Shown one piece after another: positions 22,942 to 31,430 of a stretch of 31,430 nt of DNA (position 1 is the first letter of the stretch; each line of letters starts with the position of its first letter). This DNA is from Clostridium sp. CAG:1013. GTDB taxonomy: Bacteria > Bacillota > Clostridia > Oscillospirales > Acutalibacteraceae. The translations under genes and the position numbers were made by a program. Below the pieces are notes generated by a model. That model ran no database searches, was not told where the DNA came from, and worked only from the letters and a program-made list of their open reading frames with translations. The DNA is taken from contig HF972617.1 of the NCBI GenBank assembly GCA_000432995.1, positions 1 through 31,430 on the forward strand, given 5' to 3'.

Positions 22942-23088
22942 ATGGAGAGAATCAAAACTTTAGATACTCGGAACCTGTGCGAGAGCGCCAAGAACGGCGG
23001 CTGCGGCGAGTGCCAGACTTCCTGCCAGTCCGCTTGCAAGACCAGCTGCGGCGTGGCCAATCAGAAGTGCGAGAACACTGAGAAATAA
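22942..23088 (+). CDS. SCIFF ranthipeptide precursor (six-cysteine-type peptide)
   Basis: A 48-residue peptide and an unmistakable SCIFF family member. The leader begins MERIKTLDTRNL, and the core carries CGECQTSCQSACKTSC, then a final Cys at 43. SCIFF peptides are ribosomally made, crosslinked by thioether bonds installed by the adjacent radical SAM maturase, and almost universal in Clostridia; they have been linked to quorum-type signalling. Cysteines are at 13, 21, 24, 28, 32, 36 and 43, so there is one more than the usual six (Cys13, in the leader side). Position 37 is Gly, where the family normally has Thr. GGAGAG lies about nine bases before the ATG. A terminator follows directly. Confidence 0.95.
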   Translation: MERIKTLDTRNLCESAKNGGCGECQTSCQSACKTSCGVANQKCENTEK

Positions 23089-23106
23089 TTTCGCAAATAC
23101 AAAGAA

Positions 23107-23135
23107 AGCCGCCGCCTTTCGGGGCGGCGCTTTTT
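23107..23135 (+). terminator. Attenuating terminator between SCIFF precursor and maturase
   Basis: A GC-rich stem (23110-23116 / 23123-23129, 7 bp, 6-base loop) followed by five T (23131-23135). It ends 18 bases before the maturase ATG, so most transcripts should stop after the peptide gene and a minority read on into the enzyme. Confidence 0.85.
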
Positions 23136-23153
23136 GTGTCAGAGAGGACTTAT

Positions 23154-24530
23154 ATGGTACATCAATATCAACTTAACGGCTACAACATCGTGCTGGATAC
23201 CTGCTCCGGCGGCATCCACGTGGTGGACGAAGTGGCTTACGACATTATTGCCCTGTTCGAGGATCACTCCCCTGACGCCATTGTGGCGGCTATGCTGGAG
23301 AAATACGGCAGCGCTGTGACAGAACAGGATATTCGGGACTGCATCGCCGACGTGCAGAGCTTAAAAGACGCCGGCAAGCTCTTCTCCCCCGACACCTTCG
23401 CCGATCTGGCCGGAACCTTCAAGGAGCGCTCCGGTGATGTGGTAAAGGCTCTGTGTCTCCATGTGGCCCACACCTGCAACCTGAACTGCGACTACTGCTT
23501 TGCAAGCCAGGGTAAATACCATGGCGATCGTGCTCTCATGAGCTTTGAGGTGGGCAAACAGGCTCTTGACTTCCTCATGGATCACTCCGGCACCCGCCGC
23601 AACCTGGAAGTGGACTTTTTCGGCGGCGAACCCCTGATGAACTGGGACGTGGTCAAGCGCCTGGTGGAGTACGCTCGCAGCGTGGAAAAGGAACGGGGGA
23701 AGAACTTCCGGTTCACCCTTACCACCAACGGCATGCTTATTGACGATGACGTGATCGATTTCGCCAACCGGGAAATGAGCAACGTGGTGCTGTCTCTGGA
23801 CGGCCGCAAAGAGATCAACGACCGCACCCGTGTAGACTATGCCGGCAACGGCAGCTACGATAGGATCGTGCCCAAGTTCCAGAAGCTGGTGGCAGCCCGG
23901 GGCGGGAAGAATTACTACATGCGTGGCACCTTTACCCACGCAAACCCCGACTTCACCAAGGATCTGTTCCACATGGCCGACGATCTGGGCTTTACGGAAC
24001 TGAGCATGGAGCCGGTGGTCTGCGCTCCCGACGATCCCGCCGCCCTTACCCCGGAGGATCTGGAGATCGTCAAGGAGCAGTATGAGATCCTGGCAAAGGA
24101 CATGCTCCGCCGTGAAAAAGAAGGCAAGCCCATCACTTTCTACCACTACATGCTGGATCTCACCGGTGGCCCCTGCGTTTACAAGCGGATTTCCGGCTGC
24201 GGTTCCGGTACGGAATATATGGCGGTCACTCCCTGGGGCGATCTGTACCCCTGCCATCAGTTCGTAGGCGAGGAGTCCTACAAGCTGGGTGACGTGTGGA
24301 ACGGCGTTACCAACACTGCTCTGCGTGAACAGTTCCGTTCCTGCAACGCCTATGCTCGTCCCGACTGCGCCGACTGCTGGGCAAAGTTGTACTGCTCCGG
24401 CGGATGCGCCGCTAACGCCTATCATGCTACCGGTTCTATCCGGGGCGTTTATGAAGCTGGCTGTGAACTTTTCCGGAAGCGGATTGAGTGCGCCATCATG
24501 ATGAAAGCCGCCAAGGAGACTGCCCAGTGA
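23154..24530 (+). CDS. SCIFF thioether maturase (radical SAM/SPASM)
   Basis: A 458-residue radical SAM enzyme that crosslinks cysteines in the SCIFF peptide. The N-terminal ~80 residues form the peptide-binding (RiPP recognition-like) domain. The radical SAM cluster motif CNLNCDYC puts its cysteines at about 108, 112 and 115. DFFGGEPLMNW, TTNGMLID and SLDGRKEINDRTR follow as expected. The C-terminal SPASM region, with auxiliary [4Fe-4S] clusters, shows CGSGTEYMAVTPWGDLYPCHQF, CADCWAKLYCSGGC and a last Cys in YEAGCELF. ATG at 23154 is chosen because GAGAGG ends six bases upstream; a GTG at 23136 directly follows the terminator's T-run. It overlaps the following decarboxylase start as GTGA. Confidence 0.95.
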   Translation: MVHQYQLNGYNIVLDTCSGGIHVVDEVAYDIIALFEDHSPDAIVAAMLEKYGSAVTEQDIRDCIADVQSLKDAGKLFSPDTFADLAGTFKERSGDVVKALCLHVAHTCNLNCDYCFASQGKYHGDRALMSFEVGKQALDFLMDHSGTRRNLEVDFFGGEPLMNWDVVKRLVEYARSVEKERGKNFRFTLTTNGMLIDDDVIDFANREMSNVVLSLDGRKEINDRTRVDYAGNGSYDRIVPKFQKLVAARGGKNYYMRGTFTHANPDFTKDLFHMADDLGFTELSMEPVVCAPDDPAALTPEDLEIVKEQYEILAKDMLRREKEGKPITFYHYMLDLTGGPCVYKRISGCGSGTEYMAVTPWGDLYPCHQFVGEESYKLGDVWNGVTNTALREQFRSCNAYARPDCADCWAKLYCSGGCAANAYHATGSIRGVYEAGCELFRKRIECAIMMKAAKETAQ

Positions 24531-25858
24531 ACACCCCTGTGGTAGACTTTGTAAAGCGTTACATTGAAAGCGATACGGTAAGACTCCACATGCCCGGCCA
24601 CAAGGGAAAGTCCTTCTTAGGGTGTGAAAGTTGGGATATCACCGAGGTAAAAGGAGCCGACGCTCTTTTCGAAGCGGAAGGGATCCTTGCCCAAAGCGAA
24701 GAAAACGCTACGAACCTCTTTGGTTCCCGTCGCACCTGCTATTCCACCGAGGGTTCCAGTCACTGTATCCGGGCTATGCTTTATCTGGCCGTGACCAACC
24801 GGCCTGCAGGTGCTTCCCCCACGGTGGTGGCGGCCAGGAATGTCCACCGGGCTTTTGTGTCTGCCGCGGCTCTGCTTGACCTGGATGTGGAATGGCTCTG
24901 GCCCGAGGAAAGTCGCTCCCTGTGCGGGTGCCCTGTAACTCCGGAGTCTCTGGACCGGATGCTGTCCGCCCTCCCCTCTCCCCCTGCAGCGGTGTATCTC
25001 ACCTCTCCGGACTACTTGGGAGGCATGGCAGAGCTGTCCTCGTTGGCGGAGGTGTGCCACCGTCACAGAACACTGTTGGCGGTAGACAATGCCCACGGCT
25101 CTTACCTGCGTTTTCTGGAGCCCTCCCTCCACCCCTTGGATCTGGGAGCGGACCTGTGCTGTGACTCCGCCCATAAAACACTGCCGGTGCTCACCGGAGG
25201 AGCTTACTTACACATTTCTAAAAGCGCTCCCCATGGTCTGGAAGAACACGTTAAAACCGCTTTGGCTTTGTTCGGTTCCACCAGTCCCTCCTACCTGACT
25301 TTATGCTCTCTGGACTTGTGCAACCGCTATTTGGCAGAAGGGTATCCTGCCCGGCTTCAGGGGGCTATTTCCCAGTTAAAGTTACTGAAAGTCAAGCTAA
25401 AAAATCTCGGCTGGCAGGTGGAAGAGAGCGACCCCCTGCGGGTGACCCTTAAAGCTCCCCAAGGTACTACTGGTCAGGAACTGGCAGAACGGTTGCGGCT
25501 GGGAGGAGTGGAGTGCGAATATGCCGACCGGGATTTTCTGGTCTTAATGGCTACCCCTGAAAATACTCCTGAGGAATTGGAACAAGCGCTAACTGCTTTA
25601 GGCAGGAACCAAGCTCCCCCAACTAACACTCCTTTCCTGCCCTTAGCGAAAGGCAAAAGAGTGTGTTCCATCCGGCAGGCACTATTTTCTCCCCACCAGC
25701 TGATTCCCTCCCGGGAAGCTCTGGGAAGGACCTGCGCTGCTCCCACAGTTGGATGCCCTCCCGCAGTTCCCATCGCTGTTGCAGGAGAAGAGATTGGCCC
25801 TGAGGCGCTGGAGCTGTTCCAGTATTACAACGTGTCAACCGTAGATGTGCTGAAATAA
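24527..25858 (+). CDS. Orn/Lys/Arg decarboxylase family PLP enzyme (short form)
   Basis: A 443-residue fold-type I PLP enzyme related to the short arginine/lysine/ornithine decarboxylases of Gram-positives (SpeA/YaaO-like). Visible marks are HMPGHKG (21-27), ITEVKGADALFEAEGIL, the STEGSSHC cofactor-phosphate segment (normally T.GSS), AARNVHRAF, VDNAHGSYL with the pyridine-binding Asp near 187, and SAHKTLPVLTGGAYLH with the PLP lysine near 217. The C-terminal domain is reduced. It would make a polyamine precursor, but the substrate is not certain. Start is GTG at 24527, with AAGGAGA seven bases upstream and a GTGA overlap with the maturase stop, so it is co-translated with the SCIFF maturase. 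Confidence 0.88.
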   Translation: MNTPVVDFVKRYIESDTVRLHMPGHKGKSFLGCESWDITEVKGADALFEAEGILAQSEENATNLFGSRRTCYSTEGSSHCIRAMLYLAVTNRPAGASPTVVAARNVHRAFVSAAALLDLDVEWLWPEESRSLCGCPVTPESLDRMLSALPSPPAAVYLTSPDYLGGMAELSSLAEVCHRHRTLLAVDNAHGSYLRFLEPSLHPLDLGADLCCDSAHKTLPVLTGGAYLHISKSAPHGLEEHVKTALALFGSTSPSYLTLCSLDLCNRYLAEGYPARLQGAISQLKLLKVKLKNLGWQVEESDPLRVTLKAPQGTTGQELAERLRLGGVECEYADRDFLVLMATPENTPEELEQALTALGRNQAPPTNTPFLPLAKGKRVCSIRQALFSPHQLIPSREALGRTCAAPTVGCPPAVPIAVAGEEIGPEALELFQYYNVSTVDVLK

Positions 25859-25864
25859 AAAAAG

Positions 25865-25899
25865 ACTTCCCTTGCGTTGCCCGCCTGGGAAGTTTTTTT
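25865..25899. terminator. Bidirectional terminator between the decarboxylase and the FGGY kinase
   Basis: ACTTCCC / GGGAAGT (25865-25871 / 25887-25893) with a 15-base loop, A-run before and seven T after. It serves both convergent genes. Confidence 0.8.
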
Positions 25900-25913
25900 A
25901 TTGGTCATATCGT

Positions 25914-27245
25914 TCACAAACCCATCCATTGCTCCAAGGAAAGCTCTCCAATGGCAGCCAAGGCACTGACAGCTCCTCCAAAGGCAGCTTCTTCCTGATT
26001 CTCTACCACCTCCAGGGGCATCTGGAACCGCTGGGACAGGATTTGTTGGAGAACAGGATTTTGACGGACGCCGTTACCCGACGCCACCAACCTTTTTCGG
26101 GTAATCTGCTCCTGTTTCTCTAGTACAGCATACAAACCGAAAAGCTCCTCTGCCATACCCGCAAGAACACCTCGGATGAACCAGGCCGGGTGGAAATTCT
26201 CCCGACGGATCCCCTCCACAGCCCCTGCCGCCTGAGGATCCTCCCGAGTCCCGGCAAAAGTGGTGCGCACCTTCCATGCCTCTTGAGGAGCTGGCTGAGT
26301 GTCCAACAGAGCCTTCATCACCTCGTACTGGGGAACGTCAGGTGCTCCCGCTGCCACGGCGTACTCTCGGAAGAAATTCTCCAGGGCGGCATAGGCAGCA
26401 CCCCCGCAGAGCGTTGCACCTACCAGCAGAGCGGTCCCGTTTACAAAGGGTCTTGCCTCAATGCCGGGACATTCCACATAGCTGGGTGACAGCACAGAGA
26501 TTTGAGCGCCGGTCCCCACGTTGACAAGCACCGCTTCCCCAGCCTGACGGACAGACCCGAGAAAGCTGGCTTGGTTGTCCCCTAGGGACACACTCACAGG
26601 GACACCTCGATACTCCCCAAGGATCTCCAGTTCCTGGGTTACTTCCGGGAAAAAGCTGGGATCCATCCCCCAATCACAGGCAATATCCCGGCGGAAAGCG
26701 CAATTCTTCCCGTCAAACAGTCCCAGACTGGCCGCCTGACTAGCATGGAGCAATGGCCGCTTTCTGCCGGTAAGGACCATGCCCAGATAGTCGGCTATGG
26801 TACAAAATGAGACCGCATCGGATGGAACGAGACCCTTTCTCAAGTTGTAAAGGTGGGTAACTGCCCCATATCCGGCGGCAACTTTCACTCCCTGCTCACC
26901 CAGAAGCTGACAGATACTTTTCCCCTGGAACTCCGGCAAGTCCCCCCTGCCATCCTGCCAGGTGTAAAGGGGACTCACTGCCTTACCCTGATCGTTCACG
27001 CAGACGATACCGTGCATCTGGCCTGTCAGCCCGATGGAACAGACATCCTCTTCCCAAAGCTGGTCCAAGGTGCTCAGGACCTTCCCCACGATGGTGTCCA
27101 CATTCTGGACCCGCTCCCAAGGATGTGACGTTTCAAGAAAGCTGCCGTTTTTTAACGTCTCTTTTCGCCACACTTTAGGGCCTGAGGTGTCCACCACATT
27201 GAAACTGATGGTAGTGGTCCCGATATCGATTCCGATGCTCTTCAT
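25914..27245 (-). CDS. FGGY-family carbohydrate kinase, sedoheptulokinase-like
   Basis: A 443-residue sugar kinase of the FGGY family. The ATP phosphate loop is SIGIDIGTTTISFNVVD at the N-terminus. The sugar-binding region GLTGQMHGIVCVNDQGKAVSPLYTWQDGRG closely resembles sedoheptulokinase (SHPK). SLGDNQASFLGSV holds the catalytic Asp, VNVGTGAQISVL the second phosphate loop, and RLVASGNGVRQNP the adenosine motif. It probably makes sedoheptulose 7-phosphate or phosphorylates a similar ketose. The ATG at 27245 has AAAGGAGG upstream; a 37-codon in-frame extension overlaps the groEL terminator and is rejected. It may also be a diverged xylulokinase, which I consider less likely. Confidence 0.82.
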   Translation of the reverse strand: MKSIGIDIGTTTISFNVVDTSGPKVWRKETLKNGSFLETSHPWERVQNVDTIVGKVLSTLDQLWEEDVCSIGLTGQMHGIVCVNDQGKAVSPLYTWQDGRGDLPEFQGKSICQLLGEQGVKVAAGYGAVTHLYNLRKGLVPSDAVSFCTIADYLGMVLTGRKRPLLHASQAASLGLFDGKNCAFRRDIACDWGMDPSFFPEVTQELEILGEYRGVPVSVSLGDNQASFLGSVRQAGEAVLVNVGTGAQISVLSPSYVECPGIEARPFVNGTALLVGATLCGGAAYAALENFFREYAVAAGAPDVPQYEVMKALLDTQPAPQEAWKVRTTFAGTREDPQAAGAVEGIRRENFHPAWFIRGVLAGMAEELFGLYAVLEKQEQITRKRLVASGNGVRQNPVLQQILSQRFQMPLEVVENQEEAAFGGAVSALAAIGELSLEQWMGL

Positions 27246-27310
27246 GGTCCTTCCTCCTTTTGCTGGTCCATTATAGCGGTCCGTGAACGAGAATGTCAAG
27301 AGACCCACGC

Positions 27311-27345
27311 AAAAAGGCTCCCCGTACCAGTTGGCACGGAGAGCC
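27311..27345 (-). terminator. Terminator of groEL
   Basis: A 13-bp stem with two wobble pairs (27316-27328 / 27333-27345), 4-base loop and T5 on the minus strand. It lies 31 bases past the groEL stop. Confidence 0.85.
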
Positions 27346-27376
27346 CTTTCATTCACTTTAAACCGTCAACAGCGGA

Positions 27377-29008
<1,632 letters not shown>

Positions 29009-29068
29009 TCAAATCCTTTCTTCTCTCAAATTAGGTTCTATCTCAAAGAATGGGATGAAATCTCTCTG

Positions 29069-29525
<457 letters not shown>

Positions 29526-29552
29526 TTAGCACTCTTTATTCCCGAGTGCTAA
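29526..29552. promoter_or_regulatory. CIRCE operator (HrcA binding site)
   Basis: A perfect CIRCE inverted repeat TTAGCACTC-N9-GAGTGCTAA (29526-29534 / 29544-29552), four bases downstream of the -10 box of the groES-groEL promoter. HrcA bound here represses the operon until heat stress; hrcA itself is not in the window. Confidence 0.98.
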
Positions 29553-29556
29553 ACTT

Positions 29557-29585
29557 ATTGTAGTCACATGGTCAGTAAAAGTCAA
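29557..29585 (-). promoter_or_regulatory. Promoter of groES-groEL
   Basis: Minus-strand TTGACT (29580-29585) and TACAAT (29557-29562), spacer 17, directly followed by CIRCE. Confidence 0.9.
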
Positions 29586-29671
29586 TAGCTTTTTTAAAAT
29601 TTTTGATTTTTAACAGTTCCTTCATAAATTTACCAAGGTAGTATCCCGTCGCGCGCTTCCAGATAAGCACG

Positions 29672-29704
29672 AAAAAAGGAGACTCCGGCAGAGTCCCCTT
29701 TTTT
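29672..29704 (-). terminator. Terminator of the GNAT acetyltransferase gene
   Basis: Minus-strand GGGGACTC / GAGTCTCC, 8 bp with one G-U (29678-29685 / 29691-29698), 5-base loop, followed by six T. A T-run also flanks it on plus. Confidence 0.8.
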
Positions 29705-29714
29705 ATCTTTTGCC

Positions 29715-30149
29715 TTATAGTGGCTTTTTAAAATTCCGCTGGAGCTTGTTGCCCTCATACCCCATGCTTTGGTAGAAGGCATGAGCTCCTTTGCGGGTTT
29801 CTCCTGACACCAGACGGACCGCAGAGGCACCCTTCTCTCGAGCCCAGGTTTCCCCGGCTGCAAGTAGAGCCTTTCCCACTCCCTGGCGACGGCAAACGGC
29901 AGAAACCGCAATACCCATCACATTGACCATGGGATCGGAGTAGAGCAGCTGGTACCACTCCAGGTGAAGATAACCGATTACCTCTCCCCCCGTCTCTGCC
30001 ACCAAGATGCAATGCGTAGGATCTCCCAGCAAAGCTTTCAGGCACTCTCCCGTCTTTTCTTCCGGGTAATCGCACCCCATTTCCTCACGGTTCAATTTGG
30101 CCAGAGCGGAAGCGTCCTCCATCCTTGCAAAACGAATGGTGTGTTCCAT
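29715..30149 (-). CDS. GNAT family N-acetyltransferase
   Basis: A 144-residue acetyltransferase of the GNAT fold using acetyl-CoA. The N-terminal IRFARMEDASALAKLNREEMG, central VAETGGEVIGYLHLEWYQ...MVNVMGIAVSAVCRRQGVGKALL (the R/QxxGxG acetyl-CoA motif) and C-terminal GAHAFYQSMGY are characteristic. The acceptor is unknown. ATG at 30149 follows a GGGGGAA ribosome binding site; the longer in-frame extension runs back through the transketolase gene's end and is rejected. Only 19 bases separate the start from the terminator of the transketolase genes, so it may depend on read-through. Confidence 0.87.
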   Translation of the reverse strand: MEHTIRFARMEDASALAKLNREEMGCDYPEEKTGECLKALLGDPTHCILVAETGGEVIGYLHLEWYQLLYSDPMVNVMGIAVSAVCRRQGVGKALLAAGETWAREKGASAVRLVSGETRKGAHAFYQSMGYEGNKLQRNFKKPL

Positions 30150-30168
30150 GACAGTTCCCCCTTTACGC

Positions 30169-30201
30169 AAAAAAGGCCCGGCAAACGCCAGGCCTTTTTT
30201 T
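30169..30201 (-). terminator. Terminator at the end of the transketolase genes
   Basis: Minus-strand GGCCTGGC / GCCGGGCC, 8 bp with one wobble (30175-30182 / 30187-30194), 4-base loop and six T (30169-30174). It lies 14 bases after the stop, with T-runs on both sides. Confidence 0.85.
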
Positions 30202-30208
30202 GCTGAGC

Positions 30209-31153
30209 TTACTTGCCCAGAACTTTCTTCACGGTAGCTTCGATGTTCTCCGCAGACAGGCCGAATTCCTTCAGCAGATCCACAGCGGGGCCAGAATGGC
30301 CGAACACATCGTTGACGCCGATCTTGGTCACAGGAGTGGGGCACACTTCGGACAGGTAGGAAGCAACAGCTTCACCCAGACCGCCCATAACATTGTGCTC
30401 TTCCACGGTGACGATATGGCCAGTCTCCTTGGCAGCCTTCAGCACCAACTCCTCATCCAGAGGCTTAATGGTGTGCATGTCAATGAGACGAGCGTCGATA
30501 CCGGCAGCTTCCAGAGCCTTCACAGCCTTGACAGCCTCGCCCACCATCAGGCCAGTGGCGATGATGGTGATGTCCTTGCCGTCCCGCAGGGTGATGCCCT
30601 TGCCGATCTCAAACTTGTAATCGTCGTTGTTGTTGCAGCTCTCCACAGCCAGACGGCCCAGACGGATGTACACAGGGCCAACATACTCAGCGGCAGCCTT
30701 CACAGCAGCCAGCATCTCGTAGTGGTCAGCGGGGTTCAGGATCACCATGCCGGGGATGGAACGCATCAAGGCGATGTCCTCGCAGCACTGATGGGTAGCA
30801 CCGTCCTCGCCCACGGAGATACCAGCGTGAGAACCGACGATCTTCACGTTCAGGTGAGGATATGCAACAGAGTTGCGCACCTGCTCAAAAGCACGGCCAG
30901 CAGAGAACATTGCGAAGGAAGCCGCGAAGGGGATCTTCCCGCAAGTGGCCAGGCCAGCTGCGATGCCGATCATGTTGCACTCGGCGATGCCGCAGTCGAT
31001 AAAGCGCTCGGGATATTTCTTCTTGAAAATGCCGGTCTTGGTGGCTTCCGCCAGGTCGGCATCCAGCACTACAACGTTGGGATTCGTTTCGGCCAGAGCG
31101 GTGATTGCTTCACCAAAGCTCTCACGGGTGGCCTTCTTTACCATCTCAGCCAT
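30209..31153 (-). CDS. Transketolase, C-terminal subunit
   Basis: A 314-residue protein equal to the C-terminal half of transketolase (pyrimidine-binding and C-terminal domains), the split form common in Firmicutes. Residue markers are VVVLDADLAEATKTGIF, FIDCGIAECNMIGIAAGLA with the thiamine-diphosphate-activating Glu, SHAGISVGEDGATHQCCEDIALMRSIPGM, and GLMVGEAVKAVKAL...VTVEEHN. With the N-terminal subunit it moves two-carbon units in the pentose phosphate pathway. The ATG overlaps the end of the upstream subunit by 8 bases, and GGAGGTG precedes it. Confidence 0.95.
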   Translation of the reverse strand: MAEMVKKATRESFGEAITALAETNPNVVVLDADLAEATKTGIFKKKYPERFIDCGIAECNMIGIAAGLATCGKIPFAASFAMFSAGRAFEQVRNSVAYPHLNVKIVGSHAGISVGEDGATHQCCEDIALMRSIPGMVILNPADHYEMLAAVKAAAEYVGPVYIRLGRLAVESCNNNDDYKFEIGKGITLRDGKDITIIATGLMVGEAVKAVKALEAAGIDARLIDMHTIKPLDEELVLKAAKETGHIVTVEEHNVMGGLGEAVASYLSEVCPTPVTKIGVNDVFGHSGPAVDLLKEFGLSAENIEATVKKVLGK

Positions 31154-31430
31154 TCTGAAGCACCTCCAGACTTTCGGTCAATTCTTTCTTGGCAGCCTCA
31201 TACTGCTCAGCGTTGGGAGCCTTGCCGTGCCAGCCAACCTGGTTCTCCATGAAGGAAACACCCTTGCCCTTGGTGGTCTTGGCAATGATAGCAAAGGGCT
31301 TGCCCTTGCAGGCCTTAGCAGCGGTGAAGGCCTTCTCCAGCTCGTCGAAGTCGTTGCCGTTCACGGTCATCACTTCAAAGCCGAAAGCCTCGAATTTGGT
31401 GTCGAAAGGCTCGGGACCGCCCACCTCGGA
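31146..31430 (-). CDS. Transketolase, N-terminal subunit (5' end outside window)
   Basis: The last 94 codons of the thiamine-diphosphate-binding subunit. FEVMTVNGNDFDELEKAF and PFAIIAKTTKGKGVSFMEN..GWHGKAPN are standard transketolase sequence (the GKGVSFMEN..WHG segment closes the cofactor domain). The gene continues beyond position 31430. It overlaps the C-terminal subunit's start by 8 bases, so the two halves are translated together. Confidence 0.95.
   Translation of the reverse strand, partial: SEVGGPEPFDTKFEAFGFEVMTVNGNDFDELEKAFTAAKACKGKPFAIIAKTTKGKGVSFMENQVGWHGKAPNAEQYEAAKKELTESLEVLQNG

Overview
The window looks like a chromosomal segment of a Gram-positive gut anaerobe of class Clostridia, most likely an Oscillospirales/Oscillospiraceae-type bacterium. 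The reasons are a SCIFF peptide with its radical SAM maturase (a clostridial hallmark), a CIRCE-controlled groES-groEL pair, a split two-subunit transketolase, DUF3783 and DUF3795 proteins, AGGAGG-type ribosome binding sites, frequent GTG/TTG starts and GC-rich genes. There is no phage, insertion sequence, CRISPR array or rRNA.

Layout. 1-1828: the end of an unidentified gene, then a tightly overlapping DUF3795 - MmcQ/YjbR - nfo (endonuclease IV) operon. 1871-4510: a P-type Ca2+ ATPase. 4631-6357: a flavin reductase and, divergently, the azlCD branched-chain amino acid exporter, with back-to-back promoters. 6418-11017: an L-rhamnose operon (AraC regulator, rhaB, rhaA, rhaD), which turns L-rhamnose into dihydroxyacetone phosphate and lactaldehyde; no rhamnose transporter is visible. 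11068-13059: a monofunctional transglycosylase, yaaA and a DUF3783 gene. 13218-14987: a CcdA-thioredoxin fusion and a DtxR/MntR-type regulator. 15112-17178: a KtrB-type K+ channel subunit and the queuosine-precursor transporter queT behind a preQ1-I riboswitch. 17246-17328: tRNA-Leu(UAG).

17387-20290 is an AT-richer island with an FAD-dependent oxidoreductase and a convergent PocR/AraC regulator. It carries an 11-bp direct repeat at 21-bp period in front of the oxidoreductase, an intrinsic terminator buried in the regulator's coding sequence, and a 34-codon small ORF overlapping the regulator start. 20324-22525 is a GH3 glycosidase.

22844-25858 is the most notable locus: promoter, SCIFF precursor peptide (48 aa, seven cysteines), attenuating terminator, SCIFF radical SAM maturase, and a PLP-dependent Orn/Lys/Arg decarboxylase-family gene translationally coupled to the maturase. 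The rest is housekeeping: a sedoheptulokinase-like FGGY kinase, groEL/groES with CIRCE, a GNAT acetyltransferase and the two transketolase subunits (the N-terminal one runs off the window). The kinase and the transketolase both point to sedoheptulose 7-phosphate metabolism but are not in one operon.

Starts were chosen by ribosome binding site and promoter position. Several differ from the longest open frame, and these cases are explained in the entries.
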